Source of the DNA: an uncultured Campylobacter sp.
GTDB taxonomy: Bacteria; Campylobacterota; Campylobacteria; Campylobacterales; Campylobacteraceae
NCBI RefSeq assembly: GCF_937996225.1
Contig: NZ_CALKTC010000019.1
Span: 22,830 to 86,829 of the forward strand
DNA length: 64,000 nucleotides
Direction of reading: 5' to 3'
The notes beneath the pieces were generated by a model. It was not told the origin of the DNA. It did no database searches and worked only from the letters and a program-made list of their open reading frames with translations. Below, piece after piece: positions 53,539 through 62,996 of the stretch. The translations under genes were made by a program, and so were the position numbers. Position 1 is the stretch's first letter. Every line of letters begins with the position of its first letter.

Positions 53539-54267
53539 TTCTGATCCTTTTGTTTTGATTTCCAACTTTCGTTTGGATGAGCGCATTATAAAATTCATAA
53601 ATGAAGCTGCGATGAATAAAGATGAATTTGGTTAAAAAACGGGTAGGGCTTAAATTTAAAGAAGCGAAAAGCGGGCTAGATCGATCTTGGCTAGGTTTTG
53701 AGGCGCGGTAAATTTAATCCGCGCCGTGATGAAATTTTGAAATTTTATAAAATTTGCCGCGCGCCGGCCGAAATTTTAAAATTTAGCGAGCGGGGGCGGG
53801 TCTGCGGGCGCGCGAGAAATCGCGAGAAATTCTGCGCGTTATTTATGCGGCATTAGGGCGCGCTAAATAGCACTCCTTAAGCTAACAACGTCCACCGCTC
53901 TCATAATAGCGTCCATAAATAGGCGGCGCCAAATGCCCACAAAATGGCGCCGCATAAATCGACACTACACACCTACATAATAACACTCTGAAATCAGCGG
54001 TGCTCGCAAATGTGCAAATATCGCTTAAAGCGTGAAAGCTTATTCGCCTAGGAAGTATTTTAGATCCGCCTGTGCATCGCCGCTGCAAAAGAAGCAAGCA
54101 AAATTCTAACGCAAATAACCACCGCTAGGTAAAAATTTATCGGTAAAATTTTAAGCGGTAACCGCTCTTATCCAGAACGAAGAGATGACAATCAATCTAA
54201 TTTTTTTGACTTAATTCATGACTGCGCCGCCCGTAATTCAGTAGGCAAAGCAAGCCGTGCTCCGAGC
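53539..54267. other. Spacer with no recognised gene
   Basis: About 730 bp. First half rich in AAATTT words; 53880-54170 is different, with an inverted repeat GCGGCGCCA (53923-53931) / TGGCGCCGC (53945-53953) and short open frames without good codon structure. Possibly remnant DNA. Confidence 0.5.
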
Positions 54268-54684
54268 CTAGAGCGTCTGCCGAAACATCTCGATCTGCTC
54301 TTTAATTAACTCCTTCATATCCTCGCTCGCGTACTTTAGCGATGCTTCGAGCGCGCCAACCACCTCGTCGCAGATGAAATTTACGCTAAAAAGCGTCGCC
54401 CAAAATCGCGCTCCGCTGCCCGTGCTCGGATCCTCCAAGACCGCTCTAATCGCAGCTACCGCAGCAGCATCGTCCGCTGCACCTAGCACCTCGTCCACGA
54501 GCGGATATTCACCTGCGCCGTCGCCCTCGTTTAGCGAGCGCAAAAGCGGCTCAAGCGCCTCGTCGCAGGGATTATCACGCAAAAACTCCCGTACCGCGCG
54601 AAACTCTGCCGCGAGCTGATCCGAAAGCTGCGCAGGCATCGGCTGATGAAGTCTCAAAAAGTCTAATGCCGTTTGCTTGTCCAT
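54268..54684 (-). CDS. Small acidic helical protein of unknown function
   Basis: 138 aa, Ala/Leu/Glu-rich, mainly helical, single domain with no signal peptide. Contains NPCDEALEPLLRSLNEGDG and FICDEVVGALEASLKY. AAAAGGAATTG precedes the ATG. No family recognised; repeats of helical pairs would fit a HEAT-like fold. Confidence 0.6.
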   Translation of the reverse strand: MDKQTALDFLRLHQPMPAQLSDQLAAEFRAVREFLRDNPCDEALEPLLRSLNEGDGAGEYPLVDEVLGAADDAAAVAAIRAVLEDPSTGSGARFWATLFSVNFICDEVVGALEASLKYASEDMKELIKEQIEMFRQTL

Positions 54685-54895
54685 ACAATTCCTTTTAAAT
54701 GATATGCGCGATTGTAGCTAATTTTGGATTGCAAAGAGATAAATTTACTCTAATTTATCAGCCACTTCCGTCATAAATTTTCAATGATCTTAAATAATTA
54801 GACAGTGATTTTGTAGTGGCTTTTAGGGGCGATTTTAGATGAGATGGGCTTTACGGATTACAAAATAAAATTCCAAAATTTTATCCAAATAAAAA

Positions 54896-54920
54896 AAGCC
54901 CCCGCGGACTGCGGGGGCTT
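54896..54920 (-). terminator. Intrinsic terminator of haoC-haoA
   Basis: Perfect 10-bp GC-rich stem (AAGCCCCCGC / GCGGGGGCTT, loop GGACT) followed on the minus strand by seven T residues, 48 bp after the haoA stop. Textbook rho-independent structure. Confidence 0.92.
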
Positions 54921-54968
54921 ATAAGCTTGATCTGTTTAGTCCGGCAGAATTTAGCAGACCAAGAGGGA

Positions 54969-56369
54969 TTATTCCTCGATCTTGCCGGTTTTGATGCGGC
55001 GCTCGTAGATTTCGCGCATCTCTCTGATGTCATTTTTGACCTCGAATACGCCGTGCCAATGCGAATAATCAGGTCCGCCCATTAGCGCGCCTTGGCGCAT
55101 TCTGCGACCCTCGTGATGCCATGAAACATAATAGATTCGCTGGAACGCATCCGCCCAAGGATCGTCTTTTAGGAGTTTCTTTTCCTTAAGCTCTTTTAGC
55201 ATCTTAGTCGCTTCGTCGTTGTAAACGTTATATAGAAGTACCTGCTTATCGCCCACCTCAAAGAAATTATTCGTGTGGGTGCTTGCGTGGCACTCTTTGC
55301 AGACTTGCTTCATCTCCGCACGCGCTGCCTCAGGACCGTTTAAGTTACCCGCCAAAGGATTGCCGACGTTTAGTTTGCCAGTATTTAAAAACTCGCTTAC
55401 TGCGGTCTCATTACCGCCGGTTCGTAGATTACTCTTAGGCTGCCACAAATTCCACTTCAAGCGTTGAGATACGTTGTGAGTGGAGTTTAGATCGCCCACA
55501 CCGCCGCTCATATGGCAGGTCGCACATGTAGGAGCGCGGTAGTCAGGAACCGCCCAAGTACCAGGAGCGCTATCGAATTTCCACTCATTGCCTTCAGCGT
55601 TAAATACGTGTCCGTGCATTGAGTTGTTGTAAATTTCGATATCCGGATGATCAGGTCCTAAGTGGCAAGATGCGCAAGCGGCAGGCTTACGAGCTTCGGC
55701 GATCGAAAATTTATGACCCGAGTGGCATGATTTGCATCCGCCTACGCTACCGTCCGGATAAACCGTACCAATGCCGTAAACGGGCCAGGTCTCTTTGGTA
55801 GGCTTGTTATGCTCATCCATTTTAACGACGCTACCGTGGCATTGAGAGCAACCGGTAATATCAGGCGCATGTTTAAGATCAGGGATATCACGTCCTTCAT
55901 AGTGATACATTAGATCAACTATTCCTTTGTTGGCTTGCATCTGCATAGCGCCTCTTGCGTGACCGCTGTTTTCAAAATCTTTAACCTCGTTACTATGGCA
56001 TTTAGCACAGGTTTTTGGGCTAACTAGTACCGAAATATGATTGTCTGTGTCTTTCGGATGCGGCTCTTTAGCTGCCATAGGGCTATCTGCTGGCTGCGAG
56101 TGGCAGTCGGTACAGCTAACGCCTACGTGAGCGTGGCGGCTCATCTTCCAATCCGCAACGACGCCCGGAGTTTTTTCGGCATGGCACTCGACGCAGCGTC
56201 TAGCTAGCGGCGTAAGCTGCCTATTTACCTTTAAATTCTTCGTAAGACTAACGTTTACGGAATTGCTTACGTTCGCGTCCGACGCGGACATATTCGCATG
56301 CTGCGCGGGCATTTCTGCGAACGCAAACGATGCGATACAGGCTATTAAAATAGCGACTTTTTTTAGCAT
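54969..56369 (-). CDS. haoA: Epsilon-type octaheme hydroxylamine oxidoreductase homologue
   Basis: 466-aa periplasmic octaheme cytochrome. Signal peptide ends SFAFAE; eight CxxCH motifs (CVECH, CTDCH, CAKCH, CSQCH, CKSCH, CASCH, CATCH, CKECH). C-terminal GGPDYSHWHG block typical of the HAO family. Epsilon Hao proteins are proposed to reduce nitrite through hydroxylamine toward ammonium with quinol electrons, in contrast to the oxidising enzyme of nitrifiers. Preceded by the tetraheme partner gene by 10 bp, in the order haoC-haoA known from Campylobacter and Nautilia. Confidence 0.93.
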   Translation of the reverse strand: MLKKVAILIACIASFAFAEMPAQHANMSASDANVSNSVNVSLTKNLKVNRQLTPLARRCVECHAEKTPGVVADWKMSRHAHVGVSCTDCHSQPADSPMAAKEPHPKDTDNHISVLVSPKTCAKCHSNEVKDFENSGHARGAMQMQANKGIVDLMYHYEGRDIPDLKHAPDITGCSQCHGSVVKMDEHNKPTKETWPVYGIGTVYPDGSVGGCKSCHSGHKFSIAEARKPAACASCHLGPDHPDIEIYNNSMHGHVFNAEGNEWKFDSAPGTWAVPDYRAPTCATCHMSGGVGDLNSTHNVSQRLKWNLWQPKSNLRTGGNETAVSEFLNTGKLNVGNPLAGNLNGPEAARAEMKQVCKECHASTHTNNFFEVGDKQVLLYNVYNDEATKMLKELKEKKLLKDDPWADAFQRIYYVSWHHEGRRMRQGALMGGPDYSHWHGVFEVKNDIREMREIYERRIKTGKIEE

Positions 56370-56379
56370 TGCTTCTCCT

Positions 56380-56937
56380 TTACTTGGTTTTGTTATTTTC
56401 TCGGTTATATTTATCCCAATATTTGGTGATCTCTATACCCATATTTTTGTGGCCGACGTTTTCGTGGCACTGCACGCAGGTTTTGCCAGTAGTGCCTGCA
56501 AAATAATCCCTATGCGCGAGCCAGGCTTTATTTACTTGATTATTCTGCTCTTTTAAATTTCGATGGCAGCTTAGGCAGCCGCTTTCATAAACGAAATGAT
56601 TTCGCTCCTTGCGTTTTTCTTGCCAGTCAATCTTATCGGCATCGGTAAAGACCGTTTTGTAGACATCATTTGCGGAGGTTAGAGCCTTGGTCCAAAGATA
56701 CATAAAGGTATTTTCATGAGAAACGTGACAGGCGACGCAATCGGCTTTGAAACCTTGCGGGTTATTGCCGCCGTGAACATCGTTGTGAAATGCGTTTGCC
56801 ATCGGCTGCATCGTATGACAGGATACGCAGAATTTATCGGTGCCCGTAAGGTGAACCATCTCCGCAATCCCAAGAGAAAGTATCATTCCTATAAGCACAC
56901 AAGCGCCCACGAGCAGCACGAGAGTTTTCTTTTTCAT
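56380..56937 (-). CDS. haoC: HaoC, NapC/NirT-family tetraheme quinol dehydrogenase
   Basis: 185 aa. N-terminal anchor (LVLLVGACVLIGMILSLGI), then four heme motifs CVSCH, CVACH, CLSCH and CVQCH at NapC-type spacing, with the Met after the first motif (CVSCHTMQPM). Oxidises menaquinol and passes electrons to HaoA. GGAAACC-type site upstream. Confidence 0.92.
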   Translation of the reverse strand: MKKKTLVLLVGACVLIGMILSLGIAEMVHLTGTDKFCVSCHTMQPMANAFHNDVHGGNNPQGFKADCVACHVSHENTFMYLWTKALTSANDVYKTVFTDADKIDWQEKRKERNHFVYESGCLSCHRNLKEQNNQVNKAWLAHRDYFAGTTGKTCVQCHENVGHKNMGIEITKYWDKYNRENNKTK

Positions 56938-57136
56938 AGGTTTCCTTGATTTTAAAATTTCTTCGCAAAATTTTTAGTATTTGATAATTCGGAAAGCGAT
57001 ATTTTATTATAAAAAGATTAAAAACCGCTTATTTTCTAGCCTTTTGTTAAAATTTATTAAATGAAGATAAAATTTTAAACTAAGTTTTTAGTTTAACGGA
57101 ATATAATCCATTAAAATTTCAATACAAGGAGAGATC

Positions 57137-57982
57137 ATGAAAACGATCCAAGCGAATGAAATTACCAAAGTAGTCAGCGAGCTTTGCAAAAAAGCCTGTT
57201 ATCAAGTCACGCCCGACATGCGCGCAGCATTTGAGAAAGCGCGCGAGAACGAGACTTCGCCTATCGGCAAAGATATCTTAGGCAAGCTCTTACAAAATGC
57301 CGATTTGGCGGCAAAAGAGGTCGCGCCGATCTGCCAAGATACCGGTATGACGGTGGTTTTTGTCGAACTTGGTCAGGATGTGCATATCGAGGGCGGATAT
57401 TTGGAAGATGCTATCAACGCAGGCGTCGCGGACGGCTACGTAGGCGGCTATCTGCGTAAATCCGTGGTCGCAGAGCCGCTTTTTGAGCGCAAAAACACCA
57501 CGAACAATACCCCCGCGGTCATCAATACCCGCATCGTCCCCGGCAACAAGCTTAAGATCAAAGTAGCCCCGAAGGGCTTCGGTAGCGAAAACAAATCGGT
57601 GCTAAAAATGCTCGTTCCCGCAGACGGCATCGAGGGGGTAAAAAAGGTATTTTTAGAGGCTGTTAAATACGCTGGTCCTAACGCCTGTCCTCCTATGGTC
57701 GTAGGCGTCGGTATCGGCGGCACGATGGATAAGGCGGCGCTTTTAGCCAAGCAAGCCGCGGTTCGCTCGATCGACAGCAGAAATCCCGACGAGCGCTACG
57801 CCAAGCTAGAGGATGAGCTACTGGAGATGGCACGCGCTACTGGCGTCGGTCCGCAGGGCTTGGGCGGCATAAATACCGCCGTTAAGGTAAATGTAGAGTG
57901 GTATCCGACCCACATAGCGGGACTTCCGGTCGCCGTTAATATCAACTGCCACGCGGCTCGCCATGCCGACGCCGAACTATAA
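57137..57982 (+). CDS. Class I fumarate hydratase alpha subunit
   Basis: 281 aa [4Fe-4S] subunit converting malate and fumarate. Motifs PICQDTGMTVVF, ERKNTTNNTPAVI and GPNACPPMVVGVGIGG. Two-gene form as in many anaerobes and archaea. ATG follows AAGGAGAG. It differs from TtdA at 468-1367 in the first-cluster region and lacks the MAGGGCSLPG block, so the window encodes two members of this family. Beta gene is 10 bp downstream. Confidence 0.95.
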   Translation: MKTIQANEITKVVSELCKKACYQVTPDMRAAFEKARENETSPIGKDILGKLLQNADLAAKEVAPICQDTGMTVVFVELGQDVHIEGGYLEDAINAGVADGYVGGYLRKSVVAEPLFERKNTTNNTPAVINTRIVPGNKLKIKVAPKGFGSENKSVLKMLVPADGIEGVKKVFLEAVKYAGPNACPPMVVGVGIGGTMDKAALLAKQAAVRSIDSRNPDERYAKLEDELLEMARATGVGPQGLGGINTAVKVNVEWYPTHIAGLPVAVNINCHAARHADAEL

Positions 57983-57992
57983 GGAGGAAATC

Positions 57993-58553
57993 ATGTCAGA
58001 AGTTAAAAGAATTACCGCACCTTTTGATAAAAGCGTAGTAAAAAGCCTAAAGGCGGGCGATAACGTACTAATCAGCGGCACCATCATCGCAGCTCGCGAT
58101 GCCGCGCACAAGGCTCTAACCGAAACCCTCGCTCGCGGCGAGAAGCTACCCGTAAACTTAGCGGGCGAGACGATATACTATCTGGGACCGACCCCCGCCA
58201 AACCCGGTCAGGCAATCGGTGCTGCAGGACCTACGACTAGCGGACGCATGGATAAATACACTCCTACGATGATAAACGAAGTAGGCATCAACGGCATGAT
58301 CGGCAAGGGCTATCGCAGCGACGCCGTCGTTGAGGCGATGAAAAAATCGGGCTGCGTCTATATGGTCGCTATCGGCGGCGCGGGCGCGTTAATCAGCCAA
58401 AGTATCAAAAAGTACGAAGTGCTAGCCTACCCCGAGCTCGGCCCCGAGGCGGTTGCGCGACTTACCGTAGAGGATTTTCCGGCTATCGTAGCGATCGACA
58501 GCGAGGGCAATAACTTCTACGAAGTCGGACAGGCGCCTTATAGAAAAATTTAA
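57993..58553 (+). CDS. Class I fumarate hydratase beta subunit
   Basis: 186 aa from ATG 57993 (MSEVKRITAPF), chosen because AAGGAGG lies 7 bases upstream; the longer frame begins inside the alpha gene. Family motifs YYLGPTPAKPGQAIGAAGPTTSGRMD and MIGKGYRSD, with LVEDF-type end and ending APYRKI. Partner of the alpha subunit in anaerobic C4 metabolism. Confidence 0.95.
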   Translation: MSEVKRITAPFDKSVVKSLKAGDNVLISGTIIAARDAAHKALTETLARGEKLPVNLAGETIYYLGPTPAKPGQAIGAAGPTTSGRMDKYTPTMINEVGINGMIGKGYRSDAVVEAMKKSGCVYMVAIGGAGALISQSIKKYEVLAYPELGPEAVARLTVEDFPAIVAIDSEGNNFYEVGQAPYRKI

Positions 58554-58931
58554 ATTTTGCTAGCGGCGTCCGCGCGGCGCTTTTTGCGGCGCGGGCGTCC
58601 GTAAATTTCGCGGCATTCGCTTGGGCGCCCTAAATTTCGCGGCATAACCTGCGGCGTTTGTTTCGCGAAATTTTACGACTCGGCGCAGTGAAATTTTATA
58701 GCGAATTTAAAGCGCGCCCGTAAAATTTTATCTCTCTTATGGCACGGAATTTTTAAAATTTCGTGCCGCTTAAACTTCTACCAAGATTCCGCCTTCGCTA
58801 CATTTAGACGATCCGCCGCTAAAATTTAACCGTAAATTTACGCAAGTCTAAATTTTAAAATTTTGGCGCCGTTCCTAAGCAAATTTAAAGCTCGCTAGCG
58901 CCATAATCGGGTTTAAATTTTGGAGGGGCGA
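58554..58931. other. AAATTT-rich spacer
   Basis: About 380 bp, many AAATTT words with GCGGCGC filler; a palindrome-like GGCACGGAATTTTTAAAATT patch near 58740. Ends in GGAGGGG, the ribosome site of the next gene. Confidence 0.55.
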
Positions 58932-59960
58932 TTGAGCGCGAGCGAGCTGGAGCAGATCAGGCTGGGGCTTTTGTATAAGGCGAAAAGAAATATGATCTTA
59001 GCGGCCGCGTACATGCTCTTTTACGGCGCGTTTTTGTTATACAAACTGCGCGACGGAGGAGGCATGGCGGATTTGTTGCCGCTTATCGGATTATTCGCGG
59101 TTGTTCTTATAGTAGCCGTTTTGTGCGATGAAAGCTCCATAAAAGCTAAGATAATCTACGCTGCCTGCCTTTTTGCTATGAGCCTATTTCTAAATAATTT
59201 ACAAAATCGCCCCACGATTTCCAAATATATCTTACTCGCGATTATAACTTTAATCTTGGCTGCTTATAGCTTATTCGTATTATTTAGAGGCTTTAAACAA
59301 GATTATTCGATAAAATTTCGGCGCGCTTTTAAAGAGCACTATCTAATGCCTTATTTTAAGGCGTTCGGCTACCGATATGAAATTTCAGGCGATATCGATC
59401 CCGCCAAACTCAAGTTCTCCGGGCTCTTTTTTCGACTAGATAAATTCAAAGGCGGCAACGACAGGGTCTCGGGCGTTTATGACGGCGTGAAGTTTGCATT
59501 TTGCGATGTGAAATTGTTTAATAGAATTTTGGAAAGTGAAATCCTCGGCACCTTTTTCTACGCGGAATTTAACAAACGCATAAGCGCCAAAACCCTGATC
59601 TTTCCCGCTCGCGCCGGCGCGCCGAACACCCTCGGGCTAAAAAAGATCGATATGGACGATGCGGAGTTTAACGCCGCCTTCGCCGTGTATTCCGCAGACG
59701 CGGCGGGCGCGATGTATATTCTGACGCCCGCCTTTATGCGGAGGCTCTTGCGCTTCGCAGGCGCCGTGGCCGCGCCCGTTAGCCTTAGCTTCGCAGATAG
59801 CAAAATTTACATTTTCGTAAATACGGGCTGCGATAATTTCGAGCCCGACATAGACGAAAGCGTGCTGCGTCGTGATCCTGCCGCACTAATCAAGCGCGAG
59901 CTTTCGCACTTTTTGGCGATCGTAAAAAACCTAAAACTAAACGAAAGAATTTGGGGCTAG
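58932..59960 (+). CDS. DUF3137 membrane protein
   Basis: 343 aa from TTG 58932 (MSASELEQIRLG), chosen for GGAGG five bases upstream. Two to four N-terminal helices (about residues 24-115) and a cytoplasmic DUF3137-like domain with FSGLFFRLDKFKGGNDRVSG, ILGTFFYAEFNK and a LKKIDMDDAEFNAAFAVYS block, then IYIFVNTG. Function unknown. A 297-bp gene-free stretch rich in AAATTT words follows. Confidence 0.8.
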   Translation: MSASELEQIRLGLLYKAKRNMILAAAYMLFYGAFLLYKLRDGGGMADLLPLIGLFAVVLIVAVLCDESSIKAKIIYAACLFAMSLFLNNLQNRPTISKYILLAIITLILAAYSLFVLFRGFKQDYSIKFRRAFKEHYLMPYFKAFGYRYEISGDIDPAKLKFSGLFFRLDKFKGGNDRVSGVYDGVKFAFCDVKLFNRILESEILGTFFYAEFNKRISAKTLIFPARAGAPNTLGLKKIDMDDAEFNAAFAVYSADAAGAMYILTPAFMRRLLRFAGAVAAPVSLSFADSKIYIFVNTGCDNFEPDIDESVLRRDPAALIKRELSHFLAIVKNLKLNERIWG

Positions 59961-60257
59961 CGGACGGGCGGCTCGCCGCAGCTTTGCGTGTCACAGCCTC
60001 GCGCACTATAGCTTCACGCTCCGTGCTGCGACCTCACGCGCCGTAAAATTTGAAATTTTAAATTTCCGCTTTTTGATTTTGCGCTTTTGAATTTCACGCG
60101 CCTTGAAATTCCGCGCGTTTTGAAATTTAAAATTTTAATCCATGCTACGGAATTCTGCGCCGCAAAATTTAAAATTCTGAAATTAAAATCCGCGCCTTGA
60201 AATTTACAACCCCAAAGCCTTGAAATTTAGCGCACCCGCTAAGCATCGCAGCACTCA

Positions 60258-61259
60258 TCAAAGTTCCTGCGCGCTAGAGGGTGCGACTAACTCCTCTATA
60301 ATTTTACCAGGCTCGCAATGAGTTATTTTGCTCTCTATTGTAAATTTTTCGCCGTCAAATTTAAAATATCGATATTCATCGACGAGCTCGCCGTCAGGGT
60401 ATTTGTCGCTAGATTTTACCTTAAGAGCGCCCAACGTGCCATTTTCAAAGGTCAAAAACGTTCTTTTAGTATATTTATTCTTTATCTCGTCGCTGCCGTC
60501 TAAATATGAGAAAAAATCATATTCTATGCCGAAGCGAGCGGAGTCATGCGGCGGTGGCACCAAAGAGCTCATCTTAGAGCAGTCGCAATCTCCGCCGCAT
60601 GAGCGGACGTAATGAAATATATTCGCCAGTTTTATACCTGCTTCGCTTGCTTCTACCGCCCAAAGCTCATCGCTTGTGAGTTTGCTAGAGCCCTTTGATA
60701 CTCCGTAAACTAGATATAAATTTTCTTTAACTTTAAAAACTTTTATCACTCGATCGCCGCCCCATGCGGTACCGACTGCCCAATCGCCGCAGGCGCAATC
60801 CCGCCTACCGCTAAGGACGCATTCTTGCACCTGTTGCGTATTTTTGCCAGTAAAATCCTTAATGAAATTTCGCCCGCCGTTTGCGTATTGATACGCTACG
60901 TAGCTCGCGCCCATCGTGCCGCCGGTGCTGATATCTACCGAATATGCCCGAAACTTGCCGTCCTGCGAGATCGCCATATTCGGGGCGAACCTCAAGGATT
61001 TTAAAATTTGCGGAGCGCTCTCGCCCGCGCTTTGCAAAAACTCCATAAACGCAGCCCTTAACCTAACGATGCTCTCGCAAGGCGTACCATCGGGGCGATG
61101 CCCGGCTTCGTCAATCTCCTGAAGCGCCGTGCTTAAATTTGCGGTTAAAATTTCTAGGCTTTGATCTTTTTGAGCACTGTTTGCACCTCCTGCCAAAGCG
61201 GGCGCTGCCTCGGCGAACATGAAGCTTAATAAGCACAAAAACGAGATTAAAATTTTCAA
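60258..61259 (-). CDS. Exported protein of unknown function
   Basis: 333 aa with signal peptide MKILISFLCLLSFMFAEA. Mostly beta, with repeated aromatic strands (FRAYSVDIS, YVAYQYANGGRNFI, NLYLVYGVSKGSSKL, RYFKFDGEKFTIES). Three Cys pairs, including RDCACGDW and CGGDCDCS, suggest disulfides or a metal site. No family recognised. Monocistronic. Confidence 0.65.
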   Translation of the reverse strand: MKILISFLCLLSFMFAEAAPALAGGANSAQKDQSLEILTANLSTALQEIDEAGHRPDGTPCESIVRLRAAFMEFLQSAGESAPQILKSLRFAPNMAISQDGKFRAYSVDISTGGTMGASYVAYQYANGGRNFIKDFTGKNTQQVQECVLSGRRDCACGDWAVGTAWGGDRVIKVFKVKENLYLVYGVSKGSSKLTSDELWAVEASEAGIKLANIFHYVRSCGGDCDCSKMSSLVPPPHDSARFGIEYDFFSYLDGSDEIKNKYTKRTFLTFENGTLGALKVKSSDKYPDGELVDEYRYFKFDGEKFTIESKITHCEPGKIIEELVAPSSAQEL

Positions 61260-61449
61260 GTCGCATCCTTTAAATCTTTGATTTTCGCTAGATTATAGCG
61301 CAAATTTGCGCCGCGCGAGATTTGGATTTAGAATTTGCGCCCTTAATTTAAAAGCCGAATCCGCTCGCTGCAGAATTCTGCGAAATTCCGAAATTTGAAA
61401 TTGCTTGAAGTTGCAAAATTCCGTGAGGATGCCGTTTGAAATTCGCCTT

Positions 61450-62961
61450 TCAAAGCATAAGGCTAAGCAGCAGCAAAAATCCGATGAAGCTTAGGGCGTT
61501 GCCGAAGGAGCCGCCGATGTGATCGCCGAGCCACGTCAGCACGAGCGCGCCGCCCAAACGCAGACCTATTTGTAGCGCCACGCCCGCGATAAAATCTATC
61601 ACGCGCCGAAGCCCGCTGCGCGTATCGCCGAGCTCGCTGCCGCGGCTTTTATTCCACAGCCCGCTTACGCGGTAGTCTTTGTAGCGGGCGCGAAGAATAT
61701 CGCCGTTTTGCAGCTCAAAGCTCTGCGAGGCGTTCTTTGTCTTAGCGGGCGCCGAAACTTCGGCGGAGCGGGCGGAATTTATAGAATTTGCTGCGTTAGT
61801 AGAATTTGCAGAGCTTGCGGAATTCGCTGATTTCGCAAAATTTTTAACGCTCGCAGAATTTTCTGCGTTTAAATTCTTAAATTTCGCAGAATTTTTGCCG
61901 TCCGCAAGCTCCGCTAAATTTTGATCCGCGCGTAGCGCGTCAGAGACGATACGCCGCTTGCTATCGCCCGATAAATATAGCCCGTCCAGCGCGAAGCCAT
62001 AGTAATAAACGTCGCCGCTTCGCAGCACGCGCACGCCGCTAGCATAGCCCTCCGCTTCGCCGCTTCGCTTGGGCTCTTTGAAGTGCGGAAGCGCTGCGAA
62101 TATGTGCCCGAACTTTGCGGCGCGCCAGTCTCTTCGCATAAACCTAAAGCTGCAATACGCAAAAGGCGCGAGGATGAGCAGGGCTAGCAGTCCGGCAGGA
62201 GCCCTTGCATCAAAGATAAAGATTATGCAGTAGATGCTCATCGCGGTCAGCGCTACGCCGAAGGCTGCAAATATTGCGGCGAGCGCCGTGCTACCAGCGT
62301 CCTTCCAGCGCTGCGCGCCTAGGCTTAGATTAACGAAATCTAGTGGAAGGGCGGAAGCAATGGAGTTTACCGAAGCGCCGTCACGGCTCTCGCAAGTAGA
62401 ATTTAAAGAGAGGGAGCCGCTTAAATCTTTGCAATTCAAACTCGAAGTATAAAGTTCCGTATTAGCGTTCGCCTGCTCGTTAAAGCCTTCGTGGATCAGG
62501 CTCAAAGCGGCGGAATTTATACCGCTGCGATCTTTGCCCACTAAATCAGATACCGCAGAATTTTGACGTGCACTTGCCGCGGTATCGCTATGTGCATCGC
62601 AGTCTAAATTTGCGGCGGTGGAATTTTTGCTATTTGGAGTTTCGCAGCTAGAGCGCGGCGCGGAGTTTTCGCCGCTTAAATCGGCGCCGCTTAAAGCGCT
62701 GCGGCAGGAATTCAAGCCCCTCAAAGCTTCGCGGCTGGAATTTAAGCTCGAAGCCTCATATATCACCGCCAGCTCGTCGCCCTCGCGTATCGGCAGATAA
62801 AGTCCGTCGCGCTTTAAGTCTAAATTTCCCGCAAAGCGCAAGCGCTCCAGCGTAAAGCTAAATTTCGCCGCGTCTGCAGCCGCGGGCTCAAGCTTGAAAT
62901 CCCTGGCCGTGCCGCGAGCAAGCTTGATACGTCGCGGCGAAAGAAATTTAGAAAACCCCAT
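61450..62961 (-). CDS. Membrane protein with two large low-complexity insertions
   Basis: 503 aa. An N-terminal soluble part (LERLRFAGNLDLKRDGLYLPI), two helices about 220-270 (LAAIFAAFGVALTAMSIYCII, AGLLALLILAPFAYCSF), a part YYYGFALDGLYLSGDSKRR, and C-terminal helices. Inserts at about 75-205 and 350-415 are Ser/Asn/Ala-rich (SREALRGLNS, KNSAKFKNLN, ANSASSANSTNAANS) and are coded by GAATTT/AATTC words. Taken out, the protein would be about 300 aa. Function unknown. Confidence 0.65.
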   Translation of the reverse strand: MGFSKFLSPRRIKLARGTARDFKLEPAAADAAKFSFTLERLRFAGNLDLKRDGLYLPIREGDELAVIYEASSLNSSREALRGLNSCRSALSGADLSGENSAPRSSCETPNSKNSTAANLDCDAHSDTAASARQNSAVSDLVGKDRSGINSAALSLIHEGFNEQANANTELYTSSLNCKDLSGSLSLNSTCESRDGASVNSIASALPLDFVNLSLGAQRWKDAGSTALAAIFAAFGVALTAMSIYCIIFIFDARAPAGLLALLILAPFAYCSFRFMRRDWRAAKFGHIFAALPHFKEPKRSGEAEGYASGVRVLRSGDVYYYGFALDGLYLSGDSKRRIVSDALRADQNLAELADGKNSAKFKNLNAENSASVKNFAKSANSASSANSTNAANSINSARSAEVSAPAKTKNASQSFELQNGDILRARYKDYRVSGLWNKSRGSELGDTRSGLRRVIDFIAGVALQIGLRLGGALVLTWLGDHIGGSFGNALSFIGFLLLLSLML

Positions 62962-62996
62962 GAGCGCCTTTTAGATCTCGCAAAATTTTGCCCCGC

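Noticed and set aside
53882..54097. Possible 71-aa minus-strand protein
   Set aside because: Composition is erratic, no ribosome site, and the stretch holds an inverted repeat more typical of non-coding DNA.
57963..57992. Longer start for the fumarase beta subunit
   Set aside because: AAGGAGG sits between that start and the ATG at 57993, so the inner ATG is the true start.
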